64,000 nt of DNA from Fasciola hepatica (Eukaryota; Platyhelminthes; Trematoda; Plagiorchiida; Fasciolidae): contig CANUEZ040000168.1 of assembly GCA_948099385.1 (NCBI GenBank), positions 1,675,501 to 1,739,500 of the forward strand, written 5' to 3'. Made by a program: the position numbers and the translations under genes. Below the pieces are notes generated by a model, which was not told the origin of the DNA, made no database searches, and worked only from the letters and a program-made list of their open reading frames with translations. This document shows, piece by piece, positions 1 through 10,962 of the stretch (positions within the stretch are counted from its first letter, which is position 1; the number at the start of each line of letters is the position of its first letter).

Positions 1-1129
1 TCCTGGCCCGACGGCTGTGGCAAATTTTCAGGAAACCAACTTAGAATACAGTTACGGCTGCTTTTAATTTTGCCAAAATAAGGATGTTCCATTCAGTCTA
101 CCTAATCACCCACCATCGACTTCTGATGTCAACCACGTTTATATGCGTTCACTAAATCACTTACTTCCGTTGTGCTGGCTACATCAATCATATCAATCGG
201 CGGATGACCAGTGAGAAAGAACGTCATGCCATGTCTGAAAAAAAGAATGCCGCATTCTATTCGAAGCTCTATAGTAGATATTGGGAACATAAAGCCCTCA
301 GTGGATTTCAATGAGCCATTCAGAGTAAACCGCCGAGCCTCGATCATTCTCTATTGCACAACAGAGACTGTGGTTTAAAAACCATTCATCACCACTATCT
401 ATATGCAAACAAAAGTTATTTACCCAACCCAAATTTGTTGTAGCAGCAAAACTTTGACGAGTTCAAGGACCAGATGAACGATGCGATCACCAATAAAACG
501 CCAGTGCGATTACCAGTCTGATGCTTGTGTTACCCGAATAAACACTTCCCCCTCCTTGCAGTTTGCTTTTATGCACCCGATAAAGGGTGCACCTTCGCGA
601 CGAGACTGCACCTTGGCTTGGTTTGATGGCTTGCGTGCCTCCATGACCCAAAGAGCTATGCAGGATGACTTCCTTAGGCCGGAGATGCAATCATGCCTGA
701 CAGGTCAATGGGTAGAGGTAGATGAAGTCCAGTCCCAGAACCCAGTTGACTACGTCCCTGGAGAGGACACTTCAGCGAACAAACATGGAGAGAATCAGTT
801 TACCGGTCCAAAAACCTCCACTAGATGGACATAGGAGTGGAGTACATGGGGTTTCTTTCGACGATGGGAGAAGTCATGGCACTTCATTGGGCAGCTATCA
901 GCTGCCTAAGCTGGGCAGCCCCCGGCCCAAAGGATGCTGCCCCGTCCACGTTCCGCTTGCTCCACTAGGTGCGTAGGACTGACTGAATTCGAAAAGCAGA
1001 TCGATAACAAAGCATCAGCGAAGGCAAGACAAAACGCATGCAGTAATCAAGTCTCACGTGACAGACCAGAAGTTCCTTCACGGGTTCTTCGGTCACATTT
1101 CCGTGCTGGGTTAACGTCCCACTTGCCTT
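1..1129. other. No recognisable gene
   Basis: Short open frames occur on both strands (for example 129-347 minus and 481-834 plus). None shows a recognisable domain, a biased composition or splice-like borders. The right-hand part may be the degraded 5' UTR of the LINE that begins at about 1130, because it lies directly upstream in the same orientation, but I cannot show homology. Confidence 0.5.
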
Positions 1130-1384
1130 GTGGGTCAGACTTTTGAGTCAAAAGCTCCGGTTAGGGTTCCCAAAGAAAAACCCCGTATGCGGTGTGGGCA
1201 GTTGCGGAGTATGATTCGTCTAGAAATCTCCAATGTCTTTCCTGTAAAAGGCCTTACCAATTTTCCCTCTTTCAAGTGGAGGTCGATGCAAAACGCCACA
1301 GGTAATTGCGGCTCTGATGAAAGCAGTAACTCAGGAGTTGGGTATAAATCAATTGCACTTTTTAAGCCTAACTGATCACTTCAA

Positions 1385-2827
1385 TTGGCTGTATTTAACG
1401 TCCGCACACTATGTCAGATGGGGCAACAGGCTGCCCTTACTAAAACTTTTCACACCTTCAAAATAGATGCATGCTGTGTATCCGAAACTTGCATGCAAAA
1501 CCCTATTTCTGTGATAACTCTTTGCACTCCAAATACAACGTCAGCCTTTCACTTCACTCTTCGCACGTCGGGTGATTCGGTGTCTAGAGCTCGTGGTCAG
1601 TCTGGCTTTGAGATTGCTTTGAGCATTGAAGTTGAATGTGCACTGCTAGACTGGATTCCAGTCAGCAGTTGTTTGTGTGCAGTTCGGTTGGATGGTTCTG
1701 TTCGTGTCAACAACAACAAACTGAAGCGTCGATGCATGTTCGTCGTGTCTATGCATGCGCCGACTGACTGCAGCTTCTCCGAGGCCAAGGACGAATTCTA
1801 TTAGGATTTGTCTCAGCTGCTTCAAAGCGCACGTTCAACGGACGTGGCGGTCATTGCTGGGAATTTTAACGCCCAAATTGGCCGTTTGGGAGATTCCGAA
1901 AGGCACATCGGAGGCCCATTTGCTATTCCAGCCGATCGTATCGATAATAGCAATCGTCTCATCCGGCTGTGTTCTGACCACGGATTGTTTCTGGCCAGTA
2001 CAAACGTCTGTCATAAGAAGCGGCATAGACTCACATGGCGTCCTTCTTCGTCTTCACAAAGCTGGACTCAAATTGAACATATTGTGACTGGTCACCGCTG
2101 GCGTGGAACAATAGAAGATTGTCATTCATTTTGGTCCACGCCTGTGCACTCAGAACACGCCTCGGTATGTGCTCGCTTCCGTTTGCGTCTCATCCGTGGT
2201 CTCACCAAAGTAAATGCCAGTTGCCCCACGCAGTTGCTTTTAGACGATAACCAGCGATACAATTTTCAGACGGAGCTGTCTATGCAGTTATTGATGCAGC
2301 CAGATGTTCAGGACCCGAATGAACACTGCCGACAGATTAAGGAAGCCTTGTATGCCGCGTTTAATGCCACACAGGACTCTGGTTCAAGTCGGTCTCACAA
2401 ACGATGGATATCTTTAACATCAGTTGCTCTGTTGGATGCTCGCAGATCCGTCCCTCCAGATGCCACATTCAAAGAAGTGCGCAAATCCCTGAGACACCAA
2501 CTGACTAGGAGCCTGAGGAATGACCGTGAGCAGTGGTGGATTGCGAAATGTAAGGAAATGGAAAAGGCTGCGTCCATTGGCGATGCACGCAACTTTTTCC
2601 GTTTTATTAGAGGTACCGGTCCACGGAAGACTGGTGTAAGTGAGTTATTTAAGGAATCCGATGGCTCACTGATTCACTCTCAGGAACATCGTCTGGACCA
2701 TTGGGTGGAGCACTTCAAGGAACAATTCAGTTGGTCCACTTCAACGGTGAACTTTCTAAATATACTTGCCAAAGAAATGATGCAGGTGGATATCGGTCCT
2801 CCATCAAAGAGGTTAGGCGAGCGATAG
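1385..2827 (+). pseudogene. LINE A APE-type endonuclease and linker, broken
   Basis: This is the endonuclease/exonuclease/phosphatase fold that nicks target DNA to prime reverse transcription. Visible motifs are FNVRTL at the start, SETCMQN (the catalytic Glu box), HAPTD, AGNFNAQIG and SEHASV. LINE B shows the usual forms at the same places: YAPTD, AGDFNGQVG and SDHALV. LINE A has therefore lost the Asp of the GDFN box (to Asn), the Tyr of the YAP box (to His) and the Asp before the terminal His (to Glu). A TAG at 1802-1804 replaces the Glu codon expected after KDEFYD/E. The linker, about 1000 nt, runs open to 2827. The nuclease should be dead. Confidence 0.85.
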
Positions 2828-3635
2828 GTTACTTGAAAATTAACGAAGCCGCTGGACCAGATAAGTTTTCTCCATATTTTTCAAGGATGGAGGCGAAGCT
2901 TTGGTTTCAGAGTTCACAAAACTCCATATTATTTGGGATAGTGAGCAGATTCCGAGGGAATGGTTTGAATCGGTGATTGTGCCGATTTACAAGAAAGGTG
3001 ACAGGTCCTCTTGTGAAAACCACAGAGTAATTAGCTTGGTAAGTATCACATCTAAACTGCTCACTAATCTCATTCTCAACCGATTATCCAGTGTCTGCGA
3101 AATGTGTACGCGTGAGAATCAAGCCGGTTTAAGACCCGGTCGAGGTAAACCTTAGAGTCCAGACACATCTTCCGTAGGCCCACAATCTCAGTCTTTCTTG
3201 ATCTGAAAGCCGCGCTCGACTCAGTCGACCGCACAGTTCTCTGGCGCTGCCTCTCATTGAAGGGTGTGTCAGAGCAGTTTTTTCCCTTTTCCAATGCTTG
3301 TATGCGAACAGCCGAAGCCGATTTCGTGCTTACGGCGATCTTTACCCCAGTTCACCATGGAAAGTGGTTTTCGTCAGGGTTGCCCTCTTTCGCCCTTCCT
3401 CTTCAATTTTTTAGGTGATCTGATTTTTGAGGTAGCCCTATCCTCGTGTGAAAATAGTGGCATCGATCTTTGCTCAGGCAGTAAATTGTCTGACTTGGAA
3501 TACGCGGACGATACTGTACTTCTGAGTGAAGACCCAGATAGGTTGCAATCTCTTTTAGATAGCATTAACAACAGTGTAGGAATGTTTGGGATGCGTTTCA
3601 CACCTTCAAAGTGTAAACTGCTGCTGCAGGACTGA
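2820..3635 (+). pseudogene. LINE A reverse transcriptase, frameshifted
   Basis: Finger and palm motifs of non-LTR RT are all present but spread over three frames. AAGPDKFSP lies near 2850; VIVPIYKKGDRSS near 2970; ENQAGLRPGR near 3115; FLDLKAALDSVDRT (catalytic Asp retained, the usual Phe of the AF pair changed to Leu) near 3195; FRQGCPLSPFLFNF near 3368; and LEYADDTVLLSE near 3498 with both catalytic Asp residues kept. Frame changes fall between about 2820 and 2900, near 3150, and between about 3240 and 3365. A stop at 3153-3155 follows the GLRPGRG motif. The RT signature is clear but no continuous protein can be made. Confidence 0.9.
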
Positions 3636-3656
3636 GTTGGCTCGACACCAAAACTT

Positions 3657-4340
3657 GTGTTGGCAGCAGAAACTTTGGCTCAGGTGGATAAATTTTATTA
3701 CCTTGGTAATTACATCCCATCAGGTGGACAGATAACGGATGAAGTGTCATCGCGTATACAGAAGGCGCGTTTGGCTTTTGCCAACCTCCGTCATCTGTGG
3801 CGTCGGCATGACATCCGACTGTTTTTTAAGAGTAGAGTGTACAATGCGGTGGTCAGGTCTGTTCTTTTACACGGTTCAGAAACATGGTCATCGAGGGTAG
3901 AAGATAGGCGAAGACTGTCGGTATTTGAGCACCGATGTCTCTGTAGCATTGCCCGAATATGGCGGGAACACCGCATCATCAATGCTGAGGTTCGGCGTAA
4001 GGTGTTGGGAACCAGAGGTCAGTCTCTGGATCAAGTGCTGAGTCTAAACAGGTTAAGGTGGTTGGAACATGTGTTACTCATGCCCACCGATAGACTCCCT
4101 CAGCGCACGCTATCCTCTGAAGCAAGTGGTGATTGGAAGGTAGGTCGAGGTGGCCAGTCCATGACATGGCAAAAAGGTATGAAAACCTTGACTAGTAGAC
4201 TTGGCCGAGCAGGACGTGTTAGACTTCCAGGTTGGGGTCCACGTGATCCGCCTACTAAATGGTTGGAGACATTAAATGAAATGGGTAAATGTCGCGTCCA
4301 GCGGCGTAGTTGCATTCGGACTCTTTCCTTTTTCTCTTGA
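3657..4340 (+). pseudogene. LINE A C-terminal domain
   Basis: This is a 227-residue open frame in the same frame as the RT core and separated from it by one stop. It starts after a VDKFYYLGNYIP motif and carries the typical tail of these LINEs: a RIQKARLAF..LRHLWRR segment, RVYNAVVRSVLLHGSETW, then R.L..FEHRCL.SIARI. It ends with RRSCIRTLSFFS. The region follows the RT thumb and probably binds RNA or assists priming; its exact role in this family is not established. It is the best preserved part of LINE A and serves as the reference for the 7925-8180 and 14475-14938 fragments. Confidence 0.85.
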
Positions 4341-4484
4341 TTTCCGCTTGATACTTTGACTTTTTGGATGTTTATCACTGTTTCTATTCTTTTCGTCCTT
4401 TACTGGACGATGTTGGAAGGTAGCAACCGAAACCAGAGCACAGAAGTGCGAGCTTAATGGTTGAATAAACTGAAACTGATAAAG

Positions 4485-5476
4485 GGTAAATTTTCAGCAT
4501 GCCTTAATATGTGAAAATACGTCTTGAGCATTTTTTGATCCGTTTCATTACCTCTAGTGAGAATACTTTTCTGTCCGCGAATCATCTCGATTTATCAGTA
4601 CAAAAACGACAGTTTATTTGTGATGAACGGTTGTCATAACCAAATCTTGGCCCGAACACTTATGGTTTCACCTGTTAATCTCAGCCAGCTCTTCCGAGTA
4701 GTTAATCTGGGAAGAAACCCAATCGGTTTATTCGATTCAAACAACAATGGGCATGTGATTGGTTCTTCGGTTTGCTACATTCGTTCCATTCTTGTCCTCG
4801 ACTCAGGAGGGGCGAAGACGTGTTGGCTGTTCACCAAATCATCTTGCCGTCTAGTAAACGAGCCAAGTCGTCTGTTGAAGATCTACTAGCCCATTCCCTC
4901 ACATGCATCACTCGTTTAAGCTGCTTTATTTTAAAGACTTGTAAATGAAAGACTGAAAAGGAATTTTCACTTCACCTAACTTTTTAACTAAGGTCAAATG
5001 AACGCGATAACAAGGAAGAGTATGAAAGCATAAATAGCGATAGCTACGGTTGAGGAAACCAATCCAAAAGGATGATTATAATGAATAACGACTGCAAAAG
5101 CAATTCGCACCGTATTTAAATACGTATTTAATTTGACGTCAATGTTGAGGCAACAATGCGAACTACATTTCCACCTGACAAATGCTTGAATCTGTATTGT
5201 ACATGAAAGTCATCAATCCGCCTATGAGTTCAAATCAAGGAGAATCACTCTAACCGTGGTCGTCAGTCCATTTGAAATTAATTGAAACAACGAAAAGTTT
5301 GTGCAACGGTGTCTGTCCGATGAAAGGAGGCTATTTGGACAAAGAGATTAATCCTGAGTCGTAGATGTCTTTAGTCAACTGGGCTTGGCAAGCGAGCCAG
5401 TCTGCGTACTCACTGTATATATACCAGCTTGAGCATAGTTGTACAATGCTTTTCAGCCAAAAAATACCGAAGTAAG
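4485..5476. other. No recognisable gene
   Basis: AT-rich DNA between LINE A and the 3' end of minus-strand LINE C. The part next to 5477 may be the 3' UTR of LINE C. No motif-bearing frame was found on either strand. Confidence 0.5.
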
Positions 5477-6186
5477 TTACAAAGCAAAACAGGATCTCAT
5501 TGCAAACAAAATGGCATCCTTGACCGTTAGGACGTGCGCTTGAAACGGAACAACGGAGTTCCTGTACAAAGACAACCTCCAGAGAAGCAGTTCATACCTA
5601 GACTGCGTCGATGCGAGGGACTGACAAAGAGTAAGATCAAAATGCAATGGGTGAGAAGTGTCAGAAAGGATTTTCAGTGCAAACACAATGGATGCCGTCA
5701 TGTGGCTAGTGCATAGCTCCAAGACTAGGTCATTCAAGGTTATACCAGAAACAAGACCTATGATACGTAAGCCTCTGCGAAGAGTGACGAAATCCTTTTT
5801 TTAGTAATGAGAAGGGAACAATAAATAATGATGGATTATATACATTCTTTTAGGAAATTGGAAATAGCAGACTGTGGAGCACTAAATTGCAGTGGTTTTC
5901 TAATCTGACACGAAAAGCGGTGCAGTTTTCCTACCGTGATTTTAATGTGCAAATACCAGTGCAGATTATGCTGCAGCGTAACACCAAGGTATTTCACGTG
6001 GTTCATACGTGCGAGGCGAATAGAACTATTGATGGGAGTGTTTTCAATGAATTGGGTACGAGTGGTGGAAAAAACACTCCCTTGACATTTATTACTGTCC
6101 AACAGAAGAGAAGTTCTGAATATGTGAAAGATTTGCAGTGAATTCGTCGAATTCTGGTCTATTTGAGACAGGCCTAGCCAAAACAA
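5477..6186 (-). pseudogene. LINE C post-RT region and C-terminus
   Basis: The frame ending at 5836 contains HVKYLGVTLQHNLHW, the thumb-like motif that follows the RT in Jockey/CR1 elements. A second frame, at 5737-5477, reads LCTSHMTASIVFALKILSD and ends with an Ala/Cys/Phe-rich tail and a stop. The two are separated by about 100 nt that can be read through in shifted frames. This is conceptually the end of LINE C's ORF2. Confidence 0.7.
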
Positions 6187-6236
6187 CGCAATCAGCCTAT
6201 CTAAACATGCGGGTTAGATGGGAGACAGGCAAATCA

Positions 6237-6992
6237 CTAATGAAATTTGAAAACAAATACGGAGAAAGAACAGCACTTTGAAGTACATCGGCACTGGTTA
6301 GGAGATGTTTGGAGACTTTTCTGCCTACTTTGGTGTATTGTGTCCTTCCAGAGAAAGTCTTCCAACCAATTTAGTGAATATGTGAGGCAGTCAAAAGATT
6401 TTAGTTTTTTGAGAAGCGAGTATGGTACACTGTCAAAGGCCGACGTGTATTCAAGAAAAGCATATCTAACTGACTTGCATGAATTGTTGAGGGATTTAGC
6501 AATATGGTGCACAATGGAAACTGGTGAACCAACTGTAGAGCGCTTGGATTTGTACGCGAATTATAACTTGTTTTCTGGGCTTCTTGCCGTGATTTGAAGA
6601 CGACGCAGCACAACGCGTTCTACAAGTTTCAACGCTGACGAAGATAGAGCTATTGGTCGACACATTTTGGGCTCCGTCTGGCTATGCGATTGTTTTAGCA
6701 TAAGAGTAATTGTAACAGGACGCCAACAATTGGGAATGGGATGTGAGTCTAGTGAATCGTTAATCACCGAAATCGTCACATCACATAGAAAACCAGTCCC
6801 ATATCTGAGTATCTCCGTTGGAAGACCGTCTGAACCAGTTGTCCTGGTTATCTTTGTTGATCTGAGTAACCCAAGGACCTCTGCAGTTGATACCTCTTGA
6901 AACTCAAACGAGACAGATAGCGTGAAAATGGGAAGTGAGTCGTCTAATTGTCGGAGAAATCGGACATTGAGACGGTTCACATCTACATTCAC
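6237..6992 (-). pseudogene. LINE C reverse transcriptase, broken
   Basis: The finger region reads TTGSDGLPTEILRYG, then NCWRPVTITLMLKQSHSQ, then CRPIALSSSALKLVERVVLR, the usual NYRPISLTS..KIME block with the Asn-Tyr replaced by Met-Cys. In another frame, AFLEYTSAFDSVPYSLLKKL contains the palm AFDSV motif, but the expected catalytic Asp before it is not seen (Glu at or near that place). The GVPQGSVLSP and YADD blocks cannot be read clearly. The reading frame changes near 6560. This should be inactive. Confidence 0.8.
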
Positions 6993-7190
6993 CTTCGGGG
7001 TTTTCCCGTCTCACCGCGGAAAAGTGATTCCACGCCACCTGTGTTTAACATTTCGGGAGTTTAGGAACTACATCAAGGCGTGTAATCTGATTTCATCAAA
7101 AGTGATAATCGACGGACCTCAGGTTGATTTTGCTTCCTGTAAGTCGCTAATAGTATGGCTATTGTCTACAGACCATTCCAAGAACGCTTA

Positions 7191-7924
7191 AAAAGACTGG
7201 AGATAGCACAAGAAGTTTTCTAGTGTGTTTGCTTCCATCTTGCACAAAGTATTCGACCGTTCGCAGGTTGCTGAAAAAACAATCTGATTGATGGGGTTTG
7301 AACGCTGAATTTTTCCCGAGTACTTTGTGGAGTGTGTTCCTTGGGCACCATGTTTGTAGATGAAAGCCATAAATGAGTACGTACCAACGTTAGAGATGCA
7401 TTCAGAACCATCACATTCCAACAGTCGGTTGTCGAACTGGATTGGTCAAGCAGGAAAGACCACCACGGTAGCGGAGGCGATAAGCCAGAAAGACTATATT
7501 TATTGCTGAGCCTACTACACTTTACCTCGTTATAGCATAAACTGTCAACCGTTGTCGTGGCATCTGTTTTTTCACCATAAGTGGAGTGAATTACAGTAAT
7601 CAATTCAGTAAAGCTTGAAAACACAGCTGCTTCGGGCGAAGAGCAGCAGAAGATTGTTGCCATTTGGTCTCCAGTCTTTGGAGCTTTGCTCGAAGTTGAT
7701 AAGAAGACCGGATAATTATTGCTGAAATTAGGCACAGTGTTGACTACACAAGTTAAGTGTTGAAAAATAAATCTCAACAGATTGTGATGGTTAGGAGATG
7801 TGCTGTCCATACCTTGGTGCAGACTTCTATAGATTACTAAGACTTCTCAGGCCAATAACCGTTCAGCGATTAGTGAAGGAGGCTAATCTGTAACGTGGAA
7901 CAAAATGTGAAAGCCCCACCCAGT
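7191..7924. other. No recognisable gene
   Basis: There is a 196-codon open frame on the minus strand (7810-7220), with an overlapping 77-codon frame. It has no motif I recognise. Its position directly upstream of LINE C makes it a possible remnant of that element's endonuclease, but I see none of the GDFN or SDH boxes. I do not call it a gene. Confidence 0.4.
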
Positions 7925-8180
7925 GGATTTGGCTATAAACAGCGTGTTAGGCTTCTCGAATGGGATCTAAGAGATCAACCTACCTAATGGTTAGAGACGT
8001 TTGGAGACATGGCGCTGGATCACGACCAGTGGTACTCTTGCATTCGCATGATTTCCTCGACTGCCTGATCCCGTCCATTTTCTTCTTTCTCCTCTACTAT
8101 TTTCGTATACCAATTATTTTGGCTTTTGACTACAATTTTTCTAAGATAGCTACCAGAGCAGTTGCGTCGAGAGCATGAAA
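7925..8180 (+). mobile_element. 3'-end fragment of a LINE A/B-family element
   Basis: Conceptual translation gives RVRLLEWDLRDQPT, a stop, WLETFGDMALDHDQWYSCIR. This matches the last part of LINE A (RVRLPGWGPRDPPTKWLETL, then RRSCIRTL) and of LINE B (WLGSKDPSTSWLETLKDM, then QWRSCC). Only the final 60 or so codons and a little 3' UTR remain, which is what severe 5' truncation during target-primed reverse transcription produces. Confidence 0.7.
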
Positions 8181-8604
8181 AATGGTTTTTCGAATAGAAA
8201 TTGAAGTCCCCATGGGCAAAAAGGTATTATTAAAAGCAAATCGTGATACAGAAAATTAGCCATCAAAACATGCACGTCACTTTTAGTCAAGTCTCAGGGA
8301 AGAAAAGAAAACGACCCGAAATTGGTCCAAGCTGATCAAAACGCCTGTGGATTCAGAACACGAAATAACGACGTCCCCAGTGTTAATATAACCCCAGTGC
8401 TTAATCTAAAGCAGACTGACATCAGGACACACTTGTATCACCAGATTGTAGCATCTTTCAAAGGTGCTAAGAACAATGTTGGGTCGGAAAAGTGACCCTC
8501 TGGATGCGAATAAGCCAAAATACGTCAAAGTAATCGTCTGAAATCAAAACCTGTCATTGTCAATCAACGCTGCGGATAAACCGGGGGATCTGTTGTCGGG
8601 TCGA

Positions 8605-8626
8605 TATCATCACCATCACCATCATC
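8605..8626 (-). repeat. GATGGT-type microsatellite tail of LINE B
   Basis: The plus strand has ATCATCACCATCACCATCAT; on the LINE strand this is a run of GATGAT/GGTGAT units directly after the 3' UTR. RTE-type elements commonly end in a short tandem repeat rather than poly(A), so this marks the probable 3' end of LINE B. Confidence 0.6.
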
Positions 8627-8811
8627 GAGCAGCGGTAAACAGTAGGGCAAGCCCCACCGACCACTACGTTTCTCACCATCTTGCACGTTGAATCAGAAAG
8701 TATGAGTATATAAGATGGACAGGGACTGGACCTACATGGGTGGGAAAAGGAAAGAATGCCCTAGTAGCCAACACACGAAATACACAATCTAACTGTACAA
8801 ACGCACATCGA

Positions 8812-9622
8812 TCAATCATTCTTATTCGACAGAAAGTGACAACATGATCGCCACTGTTCAAGGTTCGCAGCCATATCCTTCAGTGTCTCTAGCCAACTGG
8901 TAGACGGATCTTTGGACCCCAACCACGAAAACGTGAAGCACCTACTTTTTCTGAGTTTGCTGTACATTTTCTCATTCCTCACTGCCACGTCATCTGTTGA
9001 CCTCCACGTGGTCTCTTCCACTCCTGAGGAGGAACAAACAATAGAACACGGTACGGTAGACGTGTTTGCCATACGTAACACGTGTCCCAACCAACGACGT
9101 CTACTAAGTTGGATAAGCTGTGACAAAACGTTCTCCTTACACTCGCTTTCTGGCCTCATCATTGCTCACTCGGCTATTCCACCCAATCTTAGCTATACTA
9201 CGCATACATCGGTGGTCGAAAACCTTAAGACGACGAATATCTTCAGCACGCAGACTTCAAGCCTCGTAACCATACAACAAAACTGAACGCACTGCAGCAC
9301 AGTATACACGACCTTTCAACTTCAGTGAAATATCAGATCGACGCCACAAGTGCTTCAGTCCAACGTACGCCGCTTGAGACTTGGATATATGCATTCTCAC
9401 CTCTACTACTGTGCTCCCACCCATCATCACGCTGCTGCCGAGGTAAGTGAAACGATCGACAATTGCCAGCATCTCCATATCGAGTATCACGCTCTGAATC
9501 GTTGACGTCCAGTCTTGTAACATCACCTTATACTCTGAAGGTGCAAAGCAAATACCAAATAGAGCTACAGCTCTCGCAAGTCTACCTAGTGCACGTTGCG
9601 CACGGTCCGTGCATTCGAACAA
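8812..9622 (-). pseudogene. LINE B C-terminal domain
   Basis: The 9622-9257 frame reads FTYLGSSVMMGG, then GLKHLWRRSDIS, then RSVLLYGYEA. After a frameshift the 9162-8812 frame reads RRRWLGHVLRMA, then WLGSKDPSTSWLETLKD. Both align in order with the single 227-codon frame of LINE A at 3657-4340. The stretch between the two frames can be read in a third frame. Confidence 0.85.
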
Positions 9623-10841
9623 GCAGATAAGGTCGTCCGCTTATTCTAGGTCGGATAGTTTTGCATTATTCCCTGGTTCGACGCCCACATCTTGGGGGTC
9701 TCGCTAGGCATTCTCCATTATCTTGTCCATGACGAATTTGAATAGGAATGAAGACATGGGACATCCCTGTCGAACACCAATGGTCGTTTCGAACCGACCG
9801 GATAGTTCACCGCAAACTCTAACGCGGCCAGAAGTATGGGGATACAATGATCTCAGTAGGTTCACGAACTTCTGGGGCATACCTTTTCGATGAAGAGCAC
9901 TGAAAAGCGATGTTCGATCAACTGAATCGAAGGCGCCTTTCAAGTCTAAGAAAACCATTATTGTCGGTCGGCGGTGCGCGTGACGCGTTTCAAAAAGTCG
10001 GCGATCAGTAAAAATCTAGTCGATGCATCCTCGACTTAGGCGAAATCCAGCCTGCCGTTCGCGGGTGTTCCTCTCGCGAGTGGGCGTAAGACGGTGCAGC
10101 AGAATCGAGGCTTATACTTTGGTGACTATCAGAATCAAGCTAATCCCACGATGATTACCACAGTCGTTGCGTATTCCCTTCTTGAAGATGGAAACAATCA
10201 ATGACTCGTTCCATTTTAACGGAATACGCTCCTAGTTTCAAGTGTCACGGAGCAAAGCGGTAAGTGATTTTATGAAAGCATCTCCACCCAGTCTGAAAAG
10301 AACTGGGGGGAGTTCGTCGGGACCTGCAGCTTTCCCTCGCTTTAGTAATCGAATACATGACTCTACTTCTACTTCTGATGGGGGCTCAAGTGATACCACC
10401 CAAGGAGTCGCAGTTGTCGACACAGGAGTAACTACACTAGCGTACGGCCAGCTTAACTGTTCCTTGAAGTATTCGGCCCAACTGTCCATCCTTTGCTGTT
10501 TGTTATGGATGGGTTCTCCATTTCTGTCGCAAATCGTTTCACTGACATGGGTGCGCCGTCCACCGGTGTCACGAATAAGTTTGAACAGTCTTTGACTGTT
10601 ACCTGGTACCTGAAGCAGCTGCTATTTCCATTTATTCGGCTACCTTGACCCACCAATTTTCGTGATCATTCTTAAGGCTTTTCGTAACTTGCCTTTGTAG
10701 CTTTCTCCGCATCTTATTCATCTCCTTACAGTTCAAGAGCTGACGCTTTTGCTCCATAATACTCAGCGGCTCTTGCGAGATCCAGTGTCTTTGATGGACA
10801 ACGGATCTAGGACCACCGGCCAAACCTGCTGCAAAGTGCAT
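9623..10841 (-). pseudogene. LINE B reverse transcriptase, YADD box interrupted by a stop
   Basis: Finger motifs are GKAAGPDELPP (near 10320), SLIVSIFKKGIRNDCGNH (near 10190) and FLDLKGAFDSVDRTS (near 9950, catalytic Asp kept). The palm has GVRQGCPMSSFLFKFVMD (near 9770). At the catalytic YADD box the sequence reads LE-stop-ADD: the Tyr codon has become TAA at 9643-9641, while both Asp codons survive. Another stop lies at 9706-9704. Frames differ between the fingers and the palm. Confidence 0.88.
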
Positions 10842-10962
10842 CGCCTGTTTGATATGAGCCCAATGCTCATCTACATTACAGTTCGTCGTAGATCCTAGCT
10901 CATGTGCTAACTTCTGCTCATAACGGGTGCGTACTTCTGGATCACATACGTTGTACAGCTAA

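Larger units (their letters stand above)
1130..4484 (+). mobile_element. LINE A: RTE-like non-LTR retrotransposon, inactive
   Basis: The order is APE-type endonuclease (1385-2200), linker, reverse transcriptase (2820-3635), long C-terminal domain (3657-4340) and a short 3' UTR ending near AATAAACTGAAACTGATAAA at 4464-4483. One reading frame stays open from 1130 to 2827 apart from an in-frame TGA (1373-1375) and TAG (1802-1804). At least two frameshifts follow before the frame that carries the RT core and C-terminus. Protein similarity along the length shows it belongs to the same broad family as LINE B at 8605-12128 and the fragments at 7925-8180 and 14475-14938. Such proteins often appear in databases as endonuclease-reverse transcriptase or craniofacial development protein 2-like. 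RTE assignment is by gene order and C-terminal motifs; a phylogeny was not run. Confidence 0.9.
5477..7190 (-). mobile_element. LINE C: Jockey/CR1-type LINE, truncated
   Basis: On the minus strand the order is RT fingers (6992-6561), RT palm with the catalytic Asp box (6512-6237), post-palm region (6186-5836) and C-terminal tail (5737-5477). The four blocks are colinear in different frames, so several indels have occurred. Endonuclease sequence could not be recognised upstream of about 7200, so the copy may be 5'-truncated, as is common for LINEs. Family placement rests on the RT motifs and the KYLGVTLQ segment; the exact clade is uncertain. Confidence 0.8.

Noticed and set aside
7220..7810. 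196-codon minus-strand frame
   Set aside because: No domain, Ser/Thr-rich low-information composition, overlapped by another open frame, and no endonuclease boxes. It could be LINE C upstream debris but cannot be supported.
8605..8626. ATCACC repeats as a possible CRISPR-like or regulatory array
   Set aside because: It is only about 22 nt, located exactly at the end of LINE B, and is explained as the element's microsatellite tail.
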